Source: an uncultured Lachnospiraceae bacterium
Lineage (GTDB): Bacteria; Bacillota; Clostridia; Lachnospirales; Lachnospiraceae
Assembly: GCA_900316075.1 (NCBI GenBank)
Contig: ONBT01000018.1
Span: forward strand, 1-64,000
Direction of reading: 5' to 3'
DNA: 64,000 bases
The notes beneath the pieces are model-generated. The model did no database searches. It saw only the letters and a list, made by a program, of their open reading frames with translations, and was not told the origin of the DNA. Within the stretch, counting starts at the first letter, position 1, and every line of letters begins with the position of its first letter. A program made the position numbers and the translations under genes. Of the stretch, positions 16,141 through 24,561 are shown in pieces.

Positions 16141-16215
16141 ATGAGAAAGGAAATCTGGAAAAACGTCTTGCCGGTCGCCGGGGCGGCATCGGAATCCGTT
16201 GCTTTTAAAATTTAG
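16141..16215 (+). pseudogene. 24-codon ORF behind the structured leader
   Basis: GAGGGAGGAAAAATC precedes ATG 16141. The frame reads MRKEIWKNVLPVAGAASESV then AFKI and stops at TAG 16213-16215. With so strong a ribosome site this is either a true small peptide gene controlled by the leader or the N-terminal stump of a deleted gene. The abrupt shift to AT-rich DNA after the stop favours a stump. The rest of the gap to 16419 holds only a possible promoter (TTGACA at 16238 with TATTTT). Confidence 0.4.
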
Positions 16216-16419
16216 GTGAATTTTTCGCTCTGCCCCTTGACAATAGCCCCGATTTGTAATATTTTCTTAACATCTCTTTTGACAGCACTTCGCTGTCCGC
16301 TGCAATCGCAGCAGGGCTCGTCCGTTCCGGAAGGCCCGGGATTTTCCATTATTCATCTATTTCAGCACGGAATAGAAGAGAACGCGTTAAAGAAAACAGT
16401 AAGAATATAGGGATTATGG

Positions 16420-16425
16420 TATAAT
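16420..16425 (+). promoter_or_regulatory. -10 element of the Rpn nuclease gene
   Basis: A perfect TATAAT lies 18 bases before the start codon, preceded by AT-rich sequence but no clear -35. The leader would be only about a dozen bases and consist of the ribosome site AAAAGAGGGG. Confidence 0.5.
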
Positions 16426-16443
16426 ACCAGGAAAAGAGGGGCT

Positions 16444-17367
16444 ATGGGGGAACGAAAGGAGAAATCCGCCCAGCGGAATATCAAAAACAGTGTCTTCTGC
16501 GATCTGTTTGCTCAGAAGGAAAATACGTTTCAGCTGTATCAGGTTCTGCACCCTGAAGACAGCAGTGCAACGGTGGACGATATCGAGAATGTCAATATTG
16601 ATAATGTCCTGACGAACGATATTTACAACGATCTCGGATTCACTGTCCACGACCGGCTGATGATTCTGGTCGAGGCCCAGTCCACCTGGACAGAAAATAT
16701 TCTGATCCGGGTTTTAATCTACCTTGCCGAAACCTATCGACGCTATGCCAGGGATAATGATATAGACCTGTATTCCACGACAAAGGCGGAACTGCCCATT
16801 CCGGAACTGTATGTCATATATACTGGTGACAAGACCGTTCCAAAGCAGATTTCACTGAAAAGGGTTTTTTTCAGTGGAGCGTCCGGTATAGATGCTGAGG
16901 TAACGGTTATTACAGAATCTGATTCCTCCGATATTGTAGGTCAGTATATCATCTTTTCAAAGGTGGTCACAGAACAGATCCGTGAAAAAGGTCCGACACG
17001 GGAAGCCGTAGAGACAGCCATCAAAATTTGTCAGGACAAAAATATCCTGAGGGAATATCTGAAACTTCATGAAGGAGAAGTGATCACAATGATGATGTCC
17101 TTATTTGACCAGGAAGAAGTTACGAGGATTTATTTGGCAGCGCAAAAGCGGGAAGCTCTGCAGGAAGGCCATCAGGAAGGCCATCAGGAAGGCCTACAGG
17201 AAGGCCTACAGGAAGGCCATCAGGAAGGCCGGATAGAAGGCATCCAGGGAGCCATTGAAATCATGCGTGGCATGGGGCTGCAAGACCGGGAAATCGCAGA
17301 AAAGATCAGAGCACAGTACGGCCTCACTGAAGAAGAAGCAGACAAGCTGCTGGTAGTGAAGGCGTGA
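16444..17367 (+). CDS. Rpn-family recombination-promoting nuclease/putative transposase
   Basis: This 307-residue PD-(D/E)XK-fold protein has NSVFCDLFAQKENTFQLYQV at the N-terminus and the catalytic core NDLGFTVHDRLMILVEAQST (Asp...Glu-Ala-Gln) at about 62-81. A DUF4351-like helical C-terminal part follows. Family members are DNA endonucleases linked to recombination or phage interplay. A run of EGHQ/EGLQ tetrapeptides lies before the C-terminal helix-turn region. It is monocistronic with a strong terminator. The role here is inferred from family only. Confidence 0.82.
   Translation: MGERKEKSAQRNIKNSVFCDLFAQKENTFQLYQVLHPEDSSATVDDIENVNIDNVLTNDIYNDLGFTVHDRLMILVEAQSTWTENILIRVLIYLAETYRRYARDNDIDLYSTTKAELPIPELYVIYTGDKTVPKQISLKRVFFSGASGIDAEVTVITESDSSDIVGQYIIFSKVVTEQIREKGPTREAVETAIKICQDKNILREYLKLHEGEVITMMMSLFDQEEVTRIYLAAQKREALQEGHQEGHQEGLQEGLQEGHQEGRIEGIQGAIEIMRGMGLQDREIAEKIRAQYGLTEEEADKLLVVKA
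17161..17232 (+). repeat. 12-bp in-frame tandem repeats within the Rpn gene
   Basis: Six units of CAGGAAGGCCAT (or CAGGAAGGCCTA) code for QEGH or QEGL tetrapeptides. The unit is a multiple of three, so slippage changes linker length without breaking the frame. Such repeats are common in this family just before the C-terminal helices. Confidence 0.9.
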
Positions 17368-17384
17368 TTCTTGTGGATATTGTT

Positions 17385-17420
17385 ACGGCGGACAGGTATG
17401 TCGTGTCTGCCGTATTTTTT
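17385..17420 (+). terminator. Terminator of the Rpn gene
   Basis: ACGGC-G-GACA pairs with TGTC-T-GCCGT around a nine-base loop, followed by ATTTTTT. Confidence 0.85.
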
Positions 17421-17550
17421 ATGGAGGGATATCTTCCTGATTTTTTCTATATTTATGAAGGTGATTTTTGATTATCTATTACTAAGTGGGCACGGAAGAA
17501 GGCTGTAACCATCCGCCCAGCCAGAGGCATAGAAAGAAGGAAACTCCGAA

Positions 17551-17910
17551 ATGAAATATGAAATCGATATCATGAAAGGCACAGTTCCGATGGAAAACGA
17601 GGCAGACCTCAGAGAAGTGATCTTCGGTAATCCATATGACGTCATCGAGTATAGCGAAGTCAGCGATCTGATGGATGAGGCTGAGGCCAGGGAAGAATTC
17701 GAAAAGCTGCAGGCTACTGCCCGGCGGACGGAAGACGGGATGATTGAATTCATGATTCCTGAACTTGTCTGTGGAGAGGATCTGGATGAAGATATCGATG
17801 AGGAAACAGGTGAGAAGCTTTTCTATCTCGATTCCTGTGAAACAATCGACCAAAGGGATTTTGATGATGAATCAAAGGAACTATTTAGGGAATTGGGTCT
17901 TCTGAGTTGA
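17551..17910 (+). CDS. Hypothetical acidic protein
   Basis: This 119-residue, strongly acidic protein (many Asp/Glu, including DLDEDIDEETGE) has no membrane segment or recognisable motif. AGAAAGAAGGAAACTCCGAA supplies the ribosome site before the ATG. It lies between an Rpn nuclease and a DUF4143 ATPase, without clear operon linkage. Its composition could suit a nucleic-acid mimic or an antitoxin-like partner, but nothing in the sequence proves that. Confidence 0.55.
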   Translation: MKYEIDIMKGTVPMENEADLREVIFGNPYDVIEYSEVSDLMDEAEAREEFEKLQATARRTEDGMIEFMIPELVCGEDLDEDIDEETGEKLFYLDSCETIDQRDFDDESKELFRELGLLS

Positions 17911-18028
17911 ACTTTGCCTCTGCTTTGACTTTTCCAAAAATGCGAATCCCGTCAAAAACTCGCTTGAAAAAGTGCAGTAACTTCAATATACTGACTTTAA
18001 AAAGTGTGAATATCGTGGAGGGCAGGCT

Positions 18029-19351
18029 TTGCTGAGTAGAAAAATTGAAAGATCTCTGGCTGCATGGAAAGCTGATCCTGAACGGCTGCCGGTGATTGTC
18101 AAAGGCTGCCGGCAGTGTGGAAAGACATATTCCGTGCGGAAGTTTGCCGAGGAAAATTATGGAAACTGTGTTTATCTGAATTTTTATGAAAACGCAGAAT
18201 ACTGTGATATTTTCGCCGGGTCTTTGGAAGTCGATCATCTGATTATGATGATGTCCGCCATGTTGGGACCTGTCGCCCGTTTTGAGCCGGGGAATACAGT
18301 CATTATTCTGGATGAGATTCAGGAATGCCCCGAGGCGAGGACCGCGCTCAAGTTTTTCAAGATGGATGGCCGGTTTGATGTCATTGGGACAGGGTCCCTT
18401 TTGGGAGTGAAGGGCTACAGTGATAAGCCGCCAAAATCAATTCCGGTGGGATACGAGTCCACTATCGACATGTATCCGCTGGATTTTGAAGAATTTCTCT
18501 GGGCAATGGGAATTGCACCGGACCTGATTCATCTGCTGCATGAATGCCTGCAGAAGGCGTCTCCGGTTTCACCTGCTCTTCATAAAAAATTGCGCCAGCT
18601 GTTTCTTGAATACCTGGTCATCGGGGGAATGCCTGCTGCAGTTCAGTCCTTTGCAGAGCATCATGAGCCGGGGAGAGTGCTCCCGATTCAACGGGATATT
18701 GTCCGTCTGTATGAGCAGGATATGATCAAGTATGCTTCTGCGGCAGACAAATCCAGAATCATAGAATGTTTTGAATCAATTCCTCGCCAGCTTGCCAGGG
18801 AAAATAAGAAGTTCCAATATTCCGTCATAAAGAAGGGTGGCCGTTCCGGCGAATATTCCGGCTCGTTACAGTGGATTGAAGACGCTGGGATTATTTATCG
18901 CTGCCACAACCTGGAACGGATGGAACTTCCGCTGAAAGGTAATTCCGTTCCGGATGAATTCAAGGTTTATATGGCTGATCCGGGGCTTTTTCTATCCATG
19001 TTAGATGATGGTACGCAGTTTGATGTGTTGAATGGAAGTCTCTATACATATAAAGGGGCAATTGTGGAAAATTACGTTGCCGGTGTTTTGGCCAAGATGG
19101 GCCGGGAACTTTATTATTATAGAAAAACCTCGGGTATGGAGATAGACTTTGTGATACGCTTACGTGGGAAATGCACGCCGCTTGAATGCAAGGCTTCAAC
19201 GGGCAATACAAAAACAACCCGAACGGTATTGAACCACCCTGAAATCTATCTTATTGATATGGCGCTGAAACTGGGTGATTATAATGTCGGATATGAGGGT
19301 CAGGTACTTACCCTGCCTTTGTATATGGGATTTTTATTGACCGAGTTATAA
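18029..19351 (+). CDS. AAA ATPase with DUF4143 domain, copy 1
   Basis: The 440-residue protein has Walker A KGCRQCGKTYSVRKF near residues 26-40, Walker B VIILDEIQECPEA and sensor-type FDVIGTGSLLG. The C-terminal DUF4143 region includes GAIVENYVAGVLA and a PD-(D/E)XK-like segment MEIDFVIRLRG...PLECKAS. Such proteins are common and multi-copy in anaerobes; function is unestablished, with defence or mobile-element links proposed. The start is a TTG behind GGAGGGCAGGC. A second, divergent member lies at 55989. Confidence 0.88.
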   Translation: MLSRKIERSLAAWKADPERLPVIVKGCRQCGKTYSVRKFAEENYGNCVYLNFYENAEYCDIFAGSLEVDHLIMMMSAMLGPVARFEPGNTVIILDEIQECPEARTALKFFKMDGRFDVIGTGSLLGVKGYSDKPPKSIPVGYESTIDMYPLDFEEFLWAMGIAPDLIHLLHECLQKASPVSPALHKKLRQLFLEYLVIGGMPAAVQSFAEHHEPGRVLPIQRDIVRLYEQDMIKYASAADKSRIIECFESIPRQLARENKKFQYSVIKKGGRSGEYSGSLQWIEDAGIIYRCHNLERMELPLKGNSVPDEFKVYMADPGLFLSMLDDGTQFDVLNGSLYTYKGAIVENYVAGVLAKMGRELYYYRKTSGMEIDFVIRLRGKCTPLECKASTGNTKTTRTVLNHPEIYLIDMALKLGDYNVGYEGQVLTLPLYMGFLLTEL

Positions 19352-19414
19352 ACTGAGCCCGCTGCCCGATAGAGCTCACTGACCGGAGCGCCTTTTACCC
19401 CGAAAGGAGATTGC

Positions 19415-21154
19415 ATGAACTATTCAGGTATTCTGCACTTTGCCGACCAGCGAGACTGCTTCTTTCTGGATGACGGGAAGCTGCGCATACGGATTTCAGT
19501 GGGGCGGGGGGACATCGGCTCCATTATTCTTCATATCGTAGACAAGTATGTGAAGCCCGAAATCCTGGATACGCGCTCTGCAATCGAGATGCGGAAGCTG
19601 TCGACGGATTATGCGCGGGATTACTTCTGTGCCGACATAGACCTGCCGCAGACTGCGGCAGGGAATCCGGATATGCTCTGCCTGCGATATTATTTTGAAA
19701 TCAGAGACTTTTGCGGCGCAGTCATCTGGTACGGGGACAGCCGTTTTTTCCCGGGAGAACCGACGGACATTGAGTGCATGTTTGACTGCCCGGTACTGTC
19801 CCGGCTGGAGCAGACCTTCCGAATTCCGGCCTGGGCAAAGTCAGCGGTCGTCTACCAGATCTTTCCCTCCCGCTATGCGACGACAGAAGATGTACCGGAG
19901 GACGTCTGGTACAAGGCCCCGATCGGCCACAAGGACGATTTGAAAGGGAACCTTCGGGGGATTACGGACCACCTGCCCCATATCAAGGAGATGGGGGTCG
20001 ACGTCGTCTATCTGACGCCGATTTTCAAGTCAAATACTTCGCACAAGTACGACACCATTGACTATTACAGCGTCGATCCGGCCTTCGGAACGGGAGACGA
20101 CCTGCACGCCCTTGTTGACCGGGCCCATGAACTGGGATTGAGAATAATATTGGACGGGGTCTTCAACCACACATCGACAGACTTCTTTGCCTTCAAAGAC
20201 ATCCGGGAGAAGGGGCGGGAGTCACAGTACTTCGACTGGTATTATATCGACTCCCTGCCGCTTGAGACCGGGTCTCATGAGAAGAAGCCTTCATATCAGT
20301 CCTTTGCCTACTTCGGCGGCATGCCGAAACTCAATATCACGAATCCGGAAGTCGCGGATTTCGTCATTGATGTGGGGAAATATTATCTTTCCGAATTCCA
20401 TATCGACGGCTGGCGTCTGGATGTGGGCGATGAGATCGGCCACGCCTTCTGGAAGCGCTTCCGGAAAGAAATGCGCGCAGTCAATCCCGATGCCCTGCTG
20501 ATCGGAGAGGTCTGGCACTACGCGCCGGACTTTCTGCAGGGGGATGAGTGGGATACGGTCATGAACTATGCCTTCTTCAAGTCGGTGGCGGCCATGGTCT
20601 GTGTAGGAAGTGAGCGACCTTCCGACTTCCTGGCGGAGCAGGGCTTTTTGAAGGGCCAGTATCACAGCTCAGTCATTCCCGTCCTCTGGAACCTTATAGA
20701 CAGTCATGACACGTCCCGCTTCCTCTACCGGGCAGGCGGGGACGTGCGGAAACTGAAGCTGGCCGCGGCCCTGCAGATGCTCCTGCCCGGAACCCCTTTC
20801 ATCTACTACGGGGATGAAGTCGGCATGACCGGCGGCGAGGATCCGGACAACCGGCGGGGCATGCTCTGGGATCCGGCCCGGCAGAACGGGGACATCTACC
20901 AGTGGTATCAGAGGCTGACTTACTTCCGCCACGTCCTCACGGCGATTCCTGCGGGAAGCTACACCTACGAGGCGGCCGATGACCGCAAGGGCATGATTGA
21001 GCTGCGCCTGACATCCGGTGAAATCCTTCTCTTCCATACTTCCGGCGAAGAGACGACGGCCATGGAATACAGCGGCTACAAGGAACTGCTGTCCGACTGC
21101 GATTTTGACGGTAGCATCGAGCCGTATGCAGTCAAGCTTCTGAGGAAGCAGTAG
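19415..21154 (+). CDS. GH13 alpha-amylase family enzyme (neopullulanase/maltogenic type)
   Basis: This 579-residue intracellular enzyme has an N-terminal beta domain of the CBM34/N-domain type (about 1-120) followed by the (beta/alpha)8 barrel. Conserved GH13 regions are DGVFNHTS (about 247-254), nucleophile D336 in DGWRLDVGDE, acid/base E365 in LLIGEVWH and H431-D432 in NLIDSHDTSR. The absence of a signal peptide suggests hydrolysis of imported maltodextrin or pullulan oligosaccharides. AAAGGAGATTGC precedes the ATG. There is no adjacent sugar transporter. Repeat array A follows it. Confidence 0.92.
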   Translation: MNYSGILHFADQRDCFFLDDGKLRIRISVGRGDIGSIILHIVDKYVKPEILDTRSAIEMRKLSTDYARDYFCADIDLPQTAAGNPDMLCLRYYFEIRDFCGAVIWYGDSRFFPGEPTDIECMFDCPVLSRLEQTFRIPAWAKSAVVYQIFPSRYATTEDVPEDVWYKAPIGHKDDLKGNLRGITDHLPHIKEMGVDVVYLTPIFKSNTSHKYDTIDYYSVDPAFGTGDDLHALVDRAHELGLRIILDGVFNHTSTDFFAFKDIREKGRESQYFDWYYIDSLPLETGSHEKKPSYQSFAYFGGMPKLNITNPEVADFVIDVGKYYLSEFHIDGWRLDVGDEIGHAFWKRFRKEMRAVNPDALLIGEVWHYAPDFLQGDEWDTVMNYAFFKSVAAMVCVGSERPSDFLAEQGFLKGQYHSSVIPVLWNLIDSHDTSRFLYRAGGDVRKLKLAAALQMLLPGTPFIYYGDEVGMTGGEDPDNRRGMLWDPARQNGDIYQWYQRLTYFRHVLTAIPAGSYTYEAADDRKGMIELRLTSGEILLFHTSGEETTAMEYSGYKELLSDCDFDGSIEPYAVKLLRKQ

Positions 21155-21194
21155 GAGGCGGCCCTGCCCGCCCGCGGTCCCGGTCCGCCCCGAG

Positions 21195-21375
21195 AGAGAG
21201 GAATCTTCTTAAAACCCCGAAATCTCTCCTTTTCTCGGCTCTGGTCCCGGCCCCGGCCGCCGGCGGAAGAGAAGAATCTTCTTAAAAACTGCAAATTTCT
21301 CCTTTTCCCGGCTCTGGTCCCGGCCCCGGCCGGCGGCGAAGGAGAAGAATCTTCTTTTAAAGAACTAAGGGCCCA
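21195..21375. repeat. 73-bp-period palindromic repeat array A
   Basis: Three 35-bp elements start at 21195, 21268 and 21341, so both steps are exactly 73 bp. Elements 1 and 2 read (A/G)GAGA(A/G)GAATCTTCTTAAAA...TCTCC; element 3 keeps only the first half. The two 38-bp intervals (CTCTGGTCCCGGCCCC core) are almost identical, showing recent tandem duplication of the whole 73-bp unit. The array fills the gap between the GH13 gene and the fusion gene, and no ORF is credible. It belongs to the family also seen at 46199, 53528 and 61407. Confidence 0.85.
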
Positions 21376-21398
21376 TAAGCAGGTAAAGAGGGGAAACC

Positions 21399-23744
21399 AT
21401 GGTTGCATTTCTGACAAGTTCTTTTGTGCCTTATCGCAGGGAAAATTTCAGCGGGAAGACACCGCTCATCAATGAAAACGGGTTTGCAGACAGGCTGAGG
21501 GAGCACTGGAAATCGCCTGCCCGCTTTCTTGTCGTGGCCTCCGACCCGGAGGATGCGGCAAAGACCGATGCCGTTGCCCGCCAGATGGAAACAACTTTTT
21601 CCGATGCGGGCTTTCCCATAGAAGAAGTACAGACCCTTGACCGGCGGACGGCGGGGAAGGCGGCAGAACTCGTGCATGAGGCGACTGTCATCTTCCTGTC
21701 CGGCGGGCACGGGCCGACGGAAAATGCTTTCATCAATGAAATCCACCTGCGGGAACTCCTGAAGAATTTCAAGGGGCTCTTCATCGGTCTCTCCGCCGGT
21801 TCCCTCAATGCAGCGGACGAGACGATTCAGATCCCGGAGCTGCCCGGAGAAGCAGAAAGGGCGGGCTTTCCCGTCACATTGCCGGGCCTTGGGGTCACGC
21901 CCCTACATATCGTTCCCCATGCCGCCTATTTCCGGGATCTCATTTTGGACGGGAAGCGGTACTATGATGACATCCTGCTCCCCCTGAGCGCCGGGGAAAG
22001 GCTATACTTCATCGATGACGGGTCCTATTTCCGGATCGACGGAGGCATTACGGAATTCTTCGGAACCGGGGAGATCATCGAAGACGGGACCATTCGTCCC
22101 ATCTCCTCCCTGGTGGACCCCGGGACCTGGCAGGCCCTGATGGGCCAGGGATATTCGGCGGCCTTTGACCTGGATGAAAAGTCAGGGCTGGTGAACTTTC
22201 GCTTCGTCAGCGATTTCCTGAAGGAAAACGGGCTGAACCCGGCATTCACGTCGGACTTCCCGACCTTTGTGCGCCTCCTGTCTGACCGCCTGATCGTCGA
22301 AGAAGAGAAGCAGGCGGTCATAGATCTGACCCGTCTTCCGGACATTGCCGACGAAGTGGAGAGGTACGGGTCCTTTTCCCGGACTTTTCACTATGAGACA
22401 GACGGAAGCCGGCATTCTGCAGACCTGCGCATCCTGCCCGTCGAGAAGGGCCTGTTCGGATACATCTTCAATACCACGGAGGCCATTGACCGGGACTGGA
22501 TGACGGACACGTTCGCCCGGACCGGCTTTCTCAAGGCAGCCGGGAAGTTCCTGCGCGAGGCGGAGGATGCTTCCGCCTACTCCCTTGTCTATACGAATAT
22601 CCGGGGCTTCAAGACGATCAATGACCTCTTCGGCCAGCAGTCCGGGGACATGGTCATCTTCATGGTCCAGTCTCTGATCGGGGAAATCTTTCACCCGCGC
22701 TTTCTCTGCCGCCTGGAGAACGACCACTTCGTCTTCCTCACGGAAAACGAAAATATCCGGGAGGAAACCTTCAATCGGCTTGCCAGCCAGACCTACGAGG
22801 AAAAGTACCGGAAGTACACCTTCACCATCCGCTGCGGGATTGTCGGCATACATTCTGCCGATCAGAAAGTCAGCGACCTCATAGACCGGGCCCGCATTGC
22901 GGAAAAGAGCATCCGGGAGGATGCGGCCCTCAGCTGGAAGGTCCTGGACGACGCCATGCAGAAAGCATACATCCGGCGGGGAACCTTTGTTTCCGAGCTT
23001 TCCGACGCGGTGAAGCAGAGGGAATTCAAGACATATTACCAGCCAATCGTGGATACGGATACCGGGGAGATTGTTACGGCGGAATCCCTGATCCGCTGGC
23101 AGCATCACGACCTGGGCATGATCTCCCCGGGCGAGTTCATCCCCCTGTTTGAAGAAACCGGGAAGACACCGGTGCTGGATACCTTCATGCTGAAGTCCGT
23201 CGCTGCCTTTCAGACAGAGAGGTTTGAAGCCGGAAAGCCTTTGGTTCCCGTTTCCGTCAACCTCTCGCGGATCGATTTCTTCGACACGAGGCTGCTTGAG
23301 GAGGCGAAAACATTATTCTCAACCATCCCCTTCCCGCCTCCCATGCTGAAGCTGGAGGTCACGGAATCTGCCTATGCGGACATCGAAGCCCCGGCCATGG
23401 CCTTCCTCCGGCAGATGCGGGCGATGGGGGTGAAGATCCTGCTCGACGATTACGGCTCCGGCATGTCCTCCCTGTCTACCCTCGAGTCCTTTGAATTCGA
23501 TACGGTCAAGCTCGACATGGGCTTCATCCGGAAGATCGGGAAGAGCAGGGCGGCGGAAGCCATCATCCGCTCGACCATATCCCTGGCCCATGACCTCGGA
23601 AGCGACATCATTGCAGAGGGCGTGGAAACGGAGGACCAGGTCGCCTTTCTGAAGGCAGCCGGCTGCGAGATGATTCAGGGCTATTACTTTTACAGGCCGG
23701 TGCCGGAAGAGGAGTTTGCGGGCCTGCTGGCTCCGGCGAAATAG
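21399..23744 (+). CDS. Peptidase-S51-like / degenerate GGDEF / EAL fusion protein
   Basis: This 781-residue soluble protein has an unusual order. Residues 1-215 resemble peptidase E/S51 class I glutamine-amidotransferase folds, with FLSGGHGPTENAF and nucleophile elbow GLSAGSLNAA (S132), then PHAAYF. Residues about 365-510 are a GGDEF fold whose signature is RLENDHF (438-444), so cyclase activity is unlikely. Residues about 525-781 are an EAL domain with ESL (562), N621, E653/E656, DDYG (683-684), K704/D706, EGVE (740-743) and Q760, the full phosphodiesterase set. It probably degrades cyclic-di-GMP under control of the N-terminal module. A GTAAAGAGGGGAAACC site precedes the ATG. Confidence 0.85.
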   Translation: MVAFLTSSFVPYRRENFSGKTPLINENGFADRLREHWKSPARFLVVASDPEDAAKTDAVARQMETTFSDAGFPIEEVQTLDRRTAGKAAELVHEATVIFLSGGHGPTENAFINEIHLRELLKNFKGLFIGLSAGSLNAADETIQIPELPGEAERAGFPVTLPGLGVTPLHIVPHAAYFRDLILDGKRYYDDILLPLSAGERLYFIDDGSYFRIDGGITEFFGTGEIIEDGTIRPISSLVDPGTWQALMGQGYSAAFDLDEKSGLVNFRFVSDFLKENGLNPAFTSDFPTFVRLLSDRLIVEEEKQAVIDLTRLPDIADEVERYGSFSRTFHYETDGSRHSADLRILPVEKGLFGYIFNTTEAIDRDWMTDTFARTGFLKAAGKFLREAEDASAYSLVYTNIRGFKTINDLFGQQSGDMVIFMVQSLIGEIFHPRFLCRLENDHFVFLTENENIREETFNRLASQTYEEKYRKYTFTIRCGIVGIHSADQKVSDLIDRARIAEKSIREDAALSWKVLDDAMQKAYIRRGTFVSELSDAVKQREFKTYYQPIVDTDTGEIVTAESLIRWQHHDLGMISPGEFIPLFEETGKTPVLDTFMLKSVAAFQTERFEAGKPLVPVSVNLSRIDFFDTRLLEEAKTLFSTIPFPPPMLKLEVTESAYADIEAPAMAFLRQMRAMGVKILLDDYGSGMSSLSTLESFEFDTVKLDMGFIRKIGKSRAAEAIIRSTISLAHDLGSDIIAEGVETEDQVAFLKAAGCEMIQGYYFYRPVPEEEFAGLLAPAK

Positions 23745-23780
23745 GAGGCCGATTCGTTCACAAAAAATACACAAAAATTA

Positions 23781-23822
23781 TTAGCACTCTCTCTTGACGA
23801 GTGCTAATAATCGTGCTATAAC
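23781..23822 (+). promoter_or_regulatory. CIRCE operator overlapping the hsp20 promoter
   Basis: A perfect CIRCE element TTAGCACTC-N9-GAGTGCTAA spans 23781-23807, the binding site of the HrcA repressor. The -35 TTGACG (23794-23799) lies within it, and after a 17-bp spacer the -10 is TATAAC (23817-23822). HrcA binding would block RNA polymerase directly. The leader to the start codon is about 95 bases. Confidence 0.95.
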
Positions 23823-23924
23823 ATAATCGTCGAAAGGAAAAAGAGATTTGAAAAGCCTTCCGGCAGAGAAAAAGCTTATTTCATTTAAAACGTTGGTTTT
23901 CATTTTTAAGGAAAGAGGCGTGTT

Positions 23925-24380
23925 ATGATGTTATTCCCGAGTGTATTTGATGATGGTCTTTTCGATGATTTCATGGATTTCCCTACAGTTCGTCAGAACA
24001 AGGACGACTGGAACCACTTCCTGACCGGCAACATGAATTCCTACATGAAGACGGATATCAAGGAAGCCGGCGACCACTACGAGCTGGACATTGATATGCC
24101 TGGCTACGACAAGGATGATGTGAGTGCCGAGATCAAGGACGGCTACCTCACCATCTCTGCGAACAAGACTGAGAACAATGACGAGAAGGACGACGACGGC
24201 AAGTACCTGCGCCGCGAACGTTTCGTCGGCTCCATGTCCCGTTCCTTCTATGTCGGCGACGACATGACAGAGAACGATATCAAGGCCTCCTTCAAGAACG
24301 GAACCCTTTCGGTATGCGTTCCGAAGAAGGAAGAGAAAGAGCAGGTTCCTGAGAAGCATGTGATTGCCATCGAAGGATAA
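23925..24380 (+). CDS. Small heat-shock protein (Hsp20/alpha-crystallin)
   Basis: This 151-residue chaperone holds unfolding proteins in a refoldable state. The alpha-crystallin domain (about 45-140) includes DHYELDIDMPGYDKDDVSAE, YLTISANK and ERFVGSMSRSFYVGD. The C-terminal GTLSVCVPKKEE precedes the flexible tail, although the classical IxI motif is not obvious. The N-terminus MMLFPSVFDDGLFDDFMDFP is typical of clostridial members. Either of two adjacent ATGs may start it. Control by HrcA through CIRCE is clear, and a strong terminator follows. Confidence 0.95.
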   Translation: MMLFPSVFDDGLFDDFMDFPTVRQNKDDWNHFLTGNMNSYMKTDIKEAGDHYELDIDMPGYDKDDVSAEIKDGYLTISANKTENNDEKDDDGKYLRRERFVGSMSRSFYVGDDMTENDIKASFKNGTLSVCVPKKEEKEQVPEKHVIAIEG

Positions 24381-24411
24381 TGTAATTCCCCAAAAAGACT
24401 CCGCAAAGTCG

Positions 24412-24455
24412 AAGGCCGGGGCGGCAAATGAGTTGCCGCCCCGGCCTTTTTCTTT
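24412..24455 (+). terminator. Strong terminator of the hsp20 gene
   Basis: AAGGCCGGGGCGGCAA pairs perfectly with TTGCCGCCCCGGCCTT around ATGAG, followed by TTTCTTTTT. Confidence 0.95.
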
Positions 24456-24459
24456 TTCA

Positions 24460-24488
24460 TTGTTTCTCCAGGTCCGTTTTGCTAATAT
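24460..24488 (+). promoter_or_regulatory. Probable promoter of metY-luxS-mtnN
   Basis: TTGTTT (24460-24465), 17-bp spacer and TAATAT (24483-24488), about 70 bases before the metY start. The leader has a small GCGCC/GGCG hairpin but no recognisable SAM riboswitch or T-box. Confidence 0.5.
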
Positions 24489-24561
24489 GTAGGGAGCGCC
24501 TGCGAAGGCGACGGGACGAACACACAAAAGCGTTTTACATTATTCATAAAGGAGCGAAACG

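Noticed and set aside
24489..24561. SAM riboswitch upstream of metY
   Set aside because: The leader is only about 70 bases and lacks the SAM-I core motifs.
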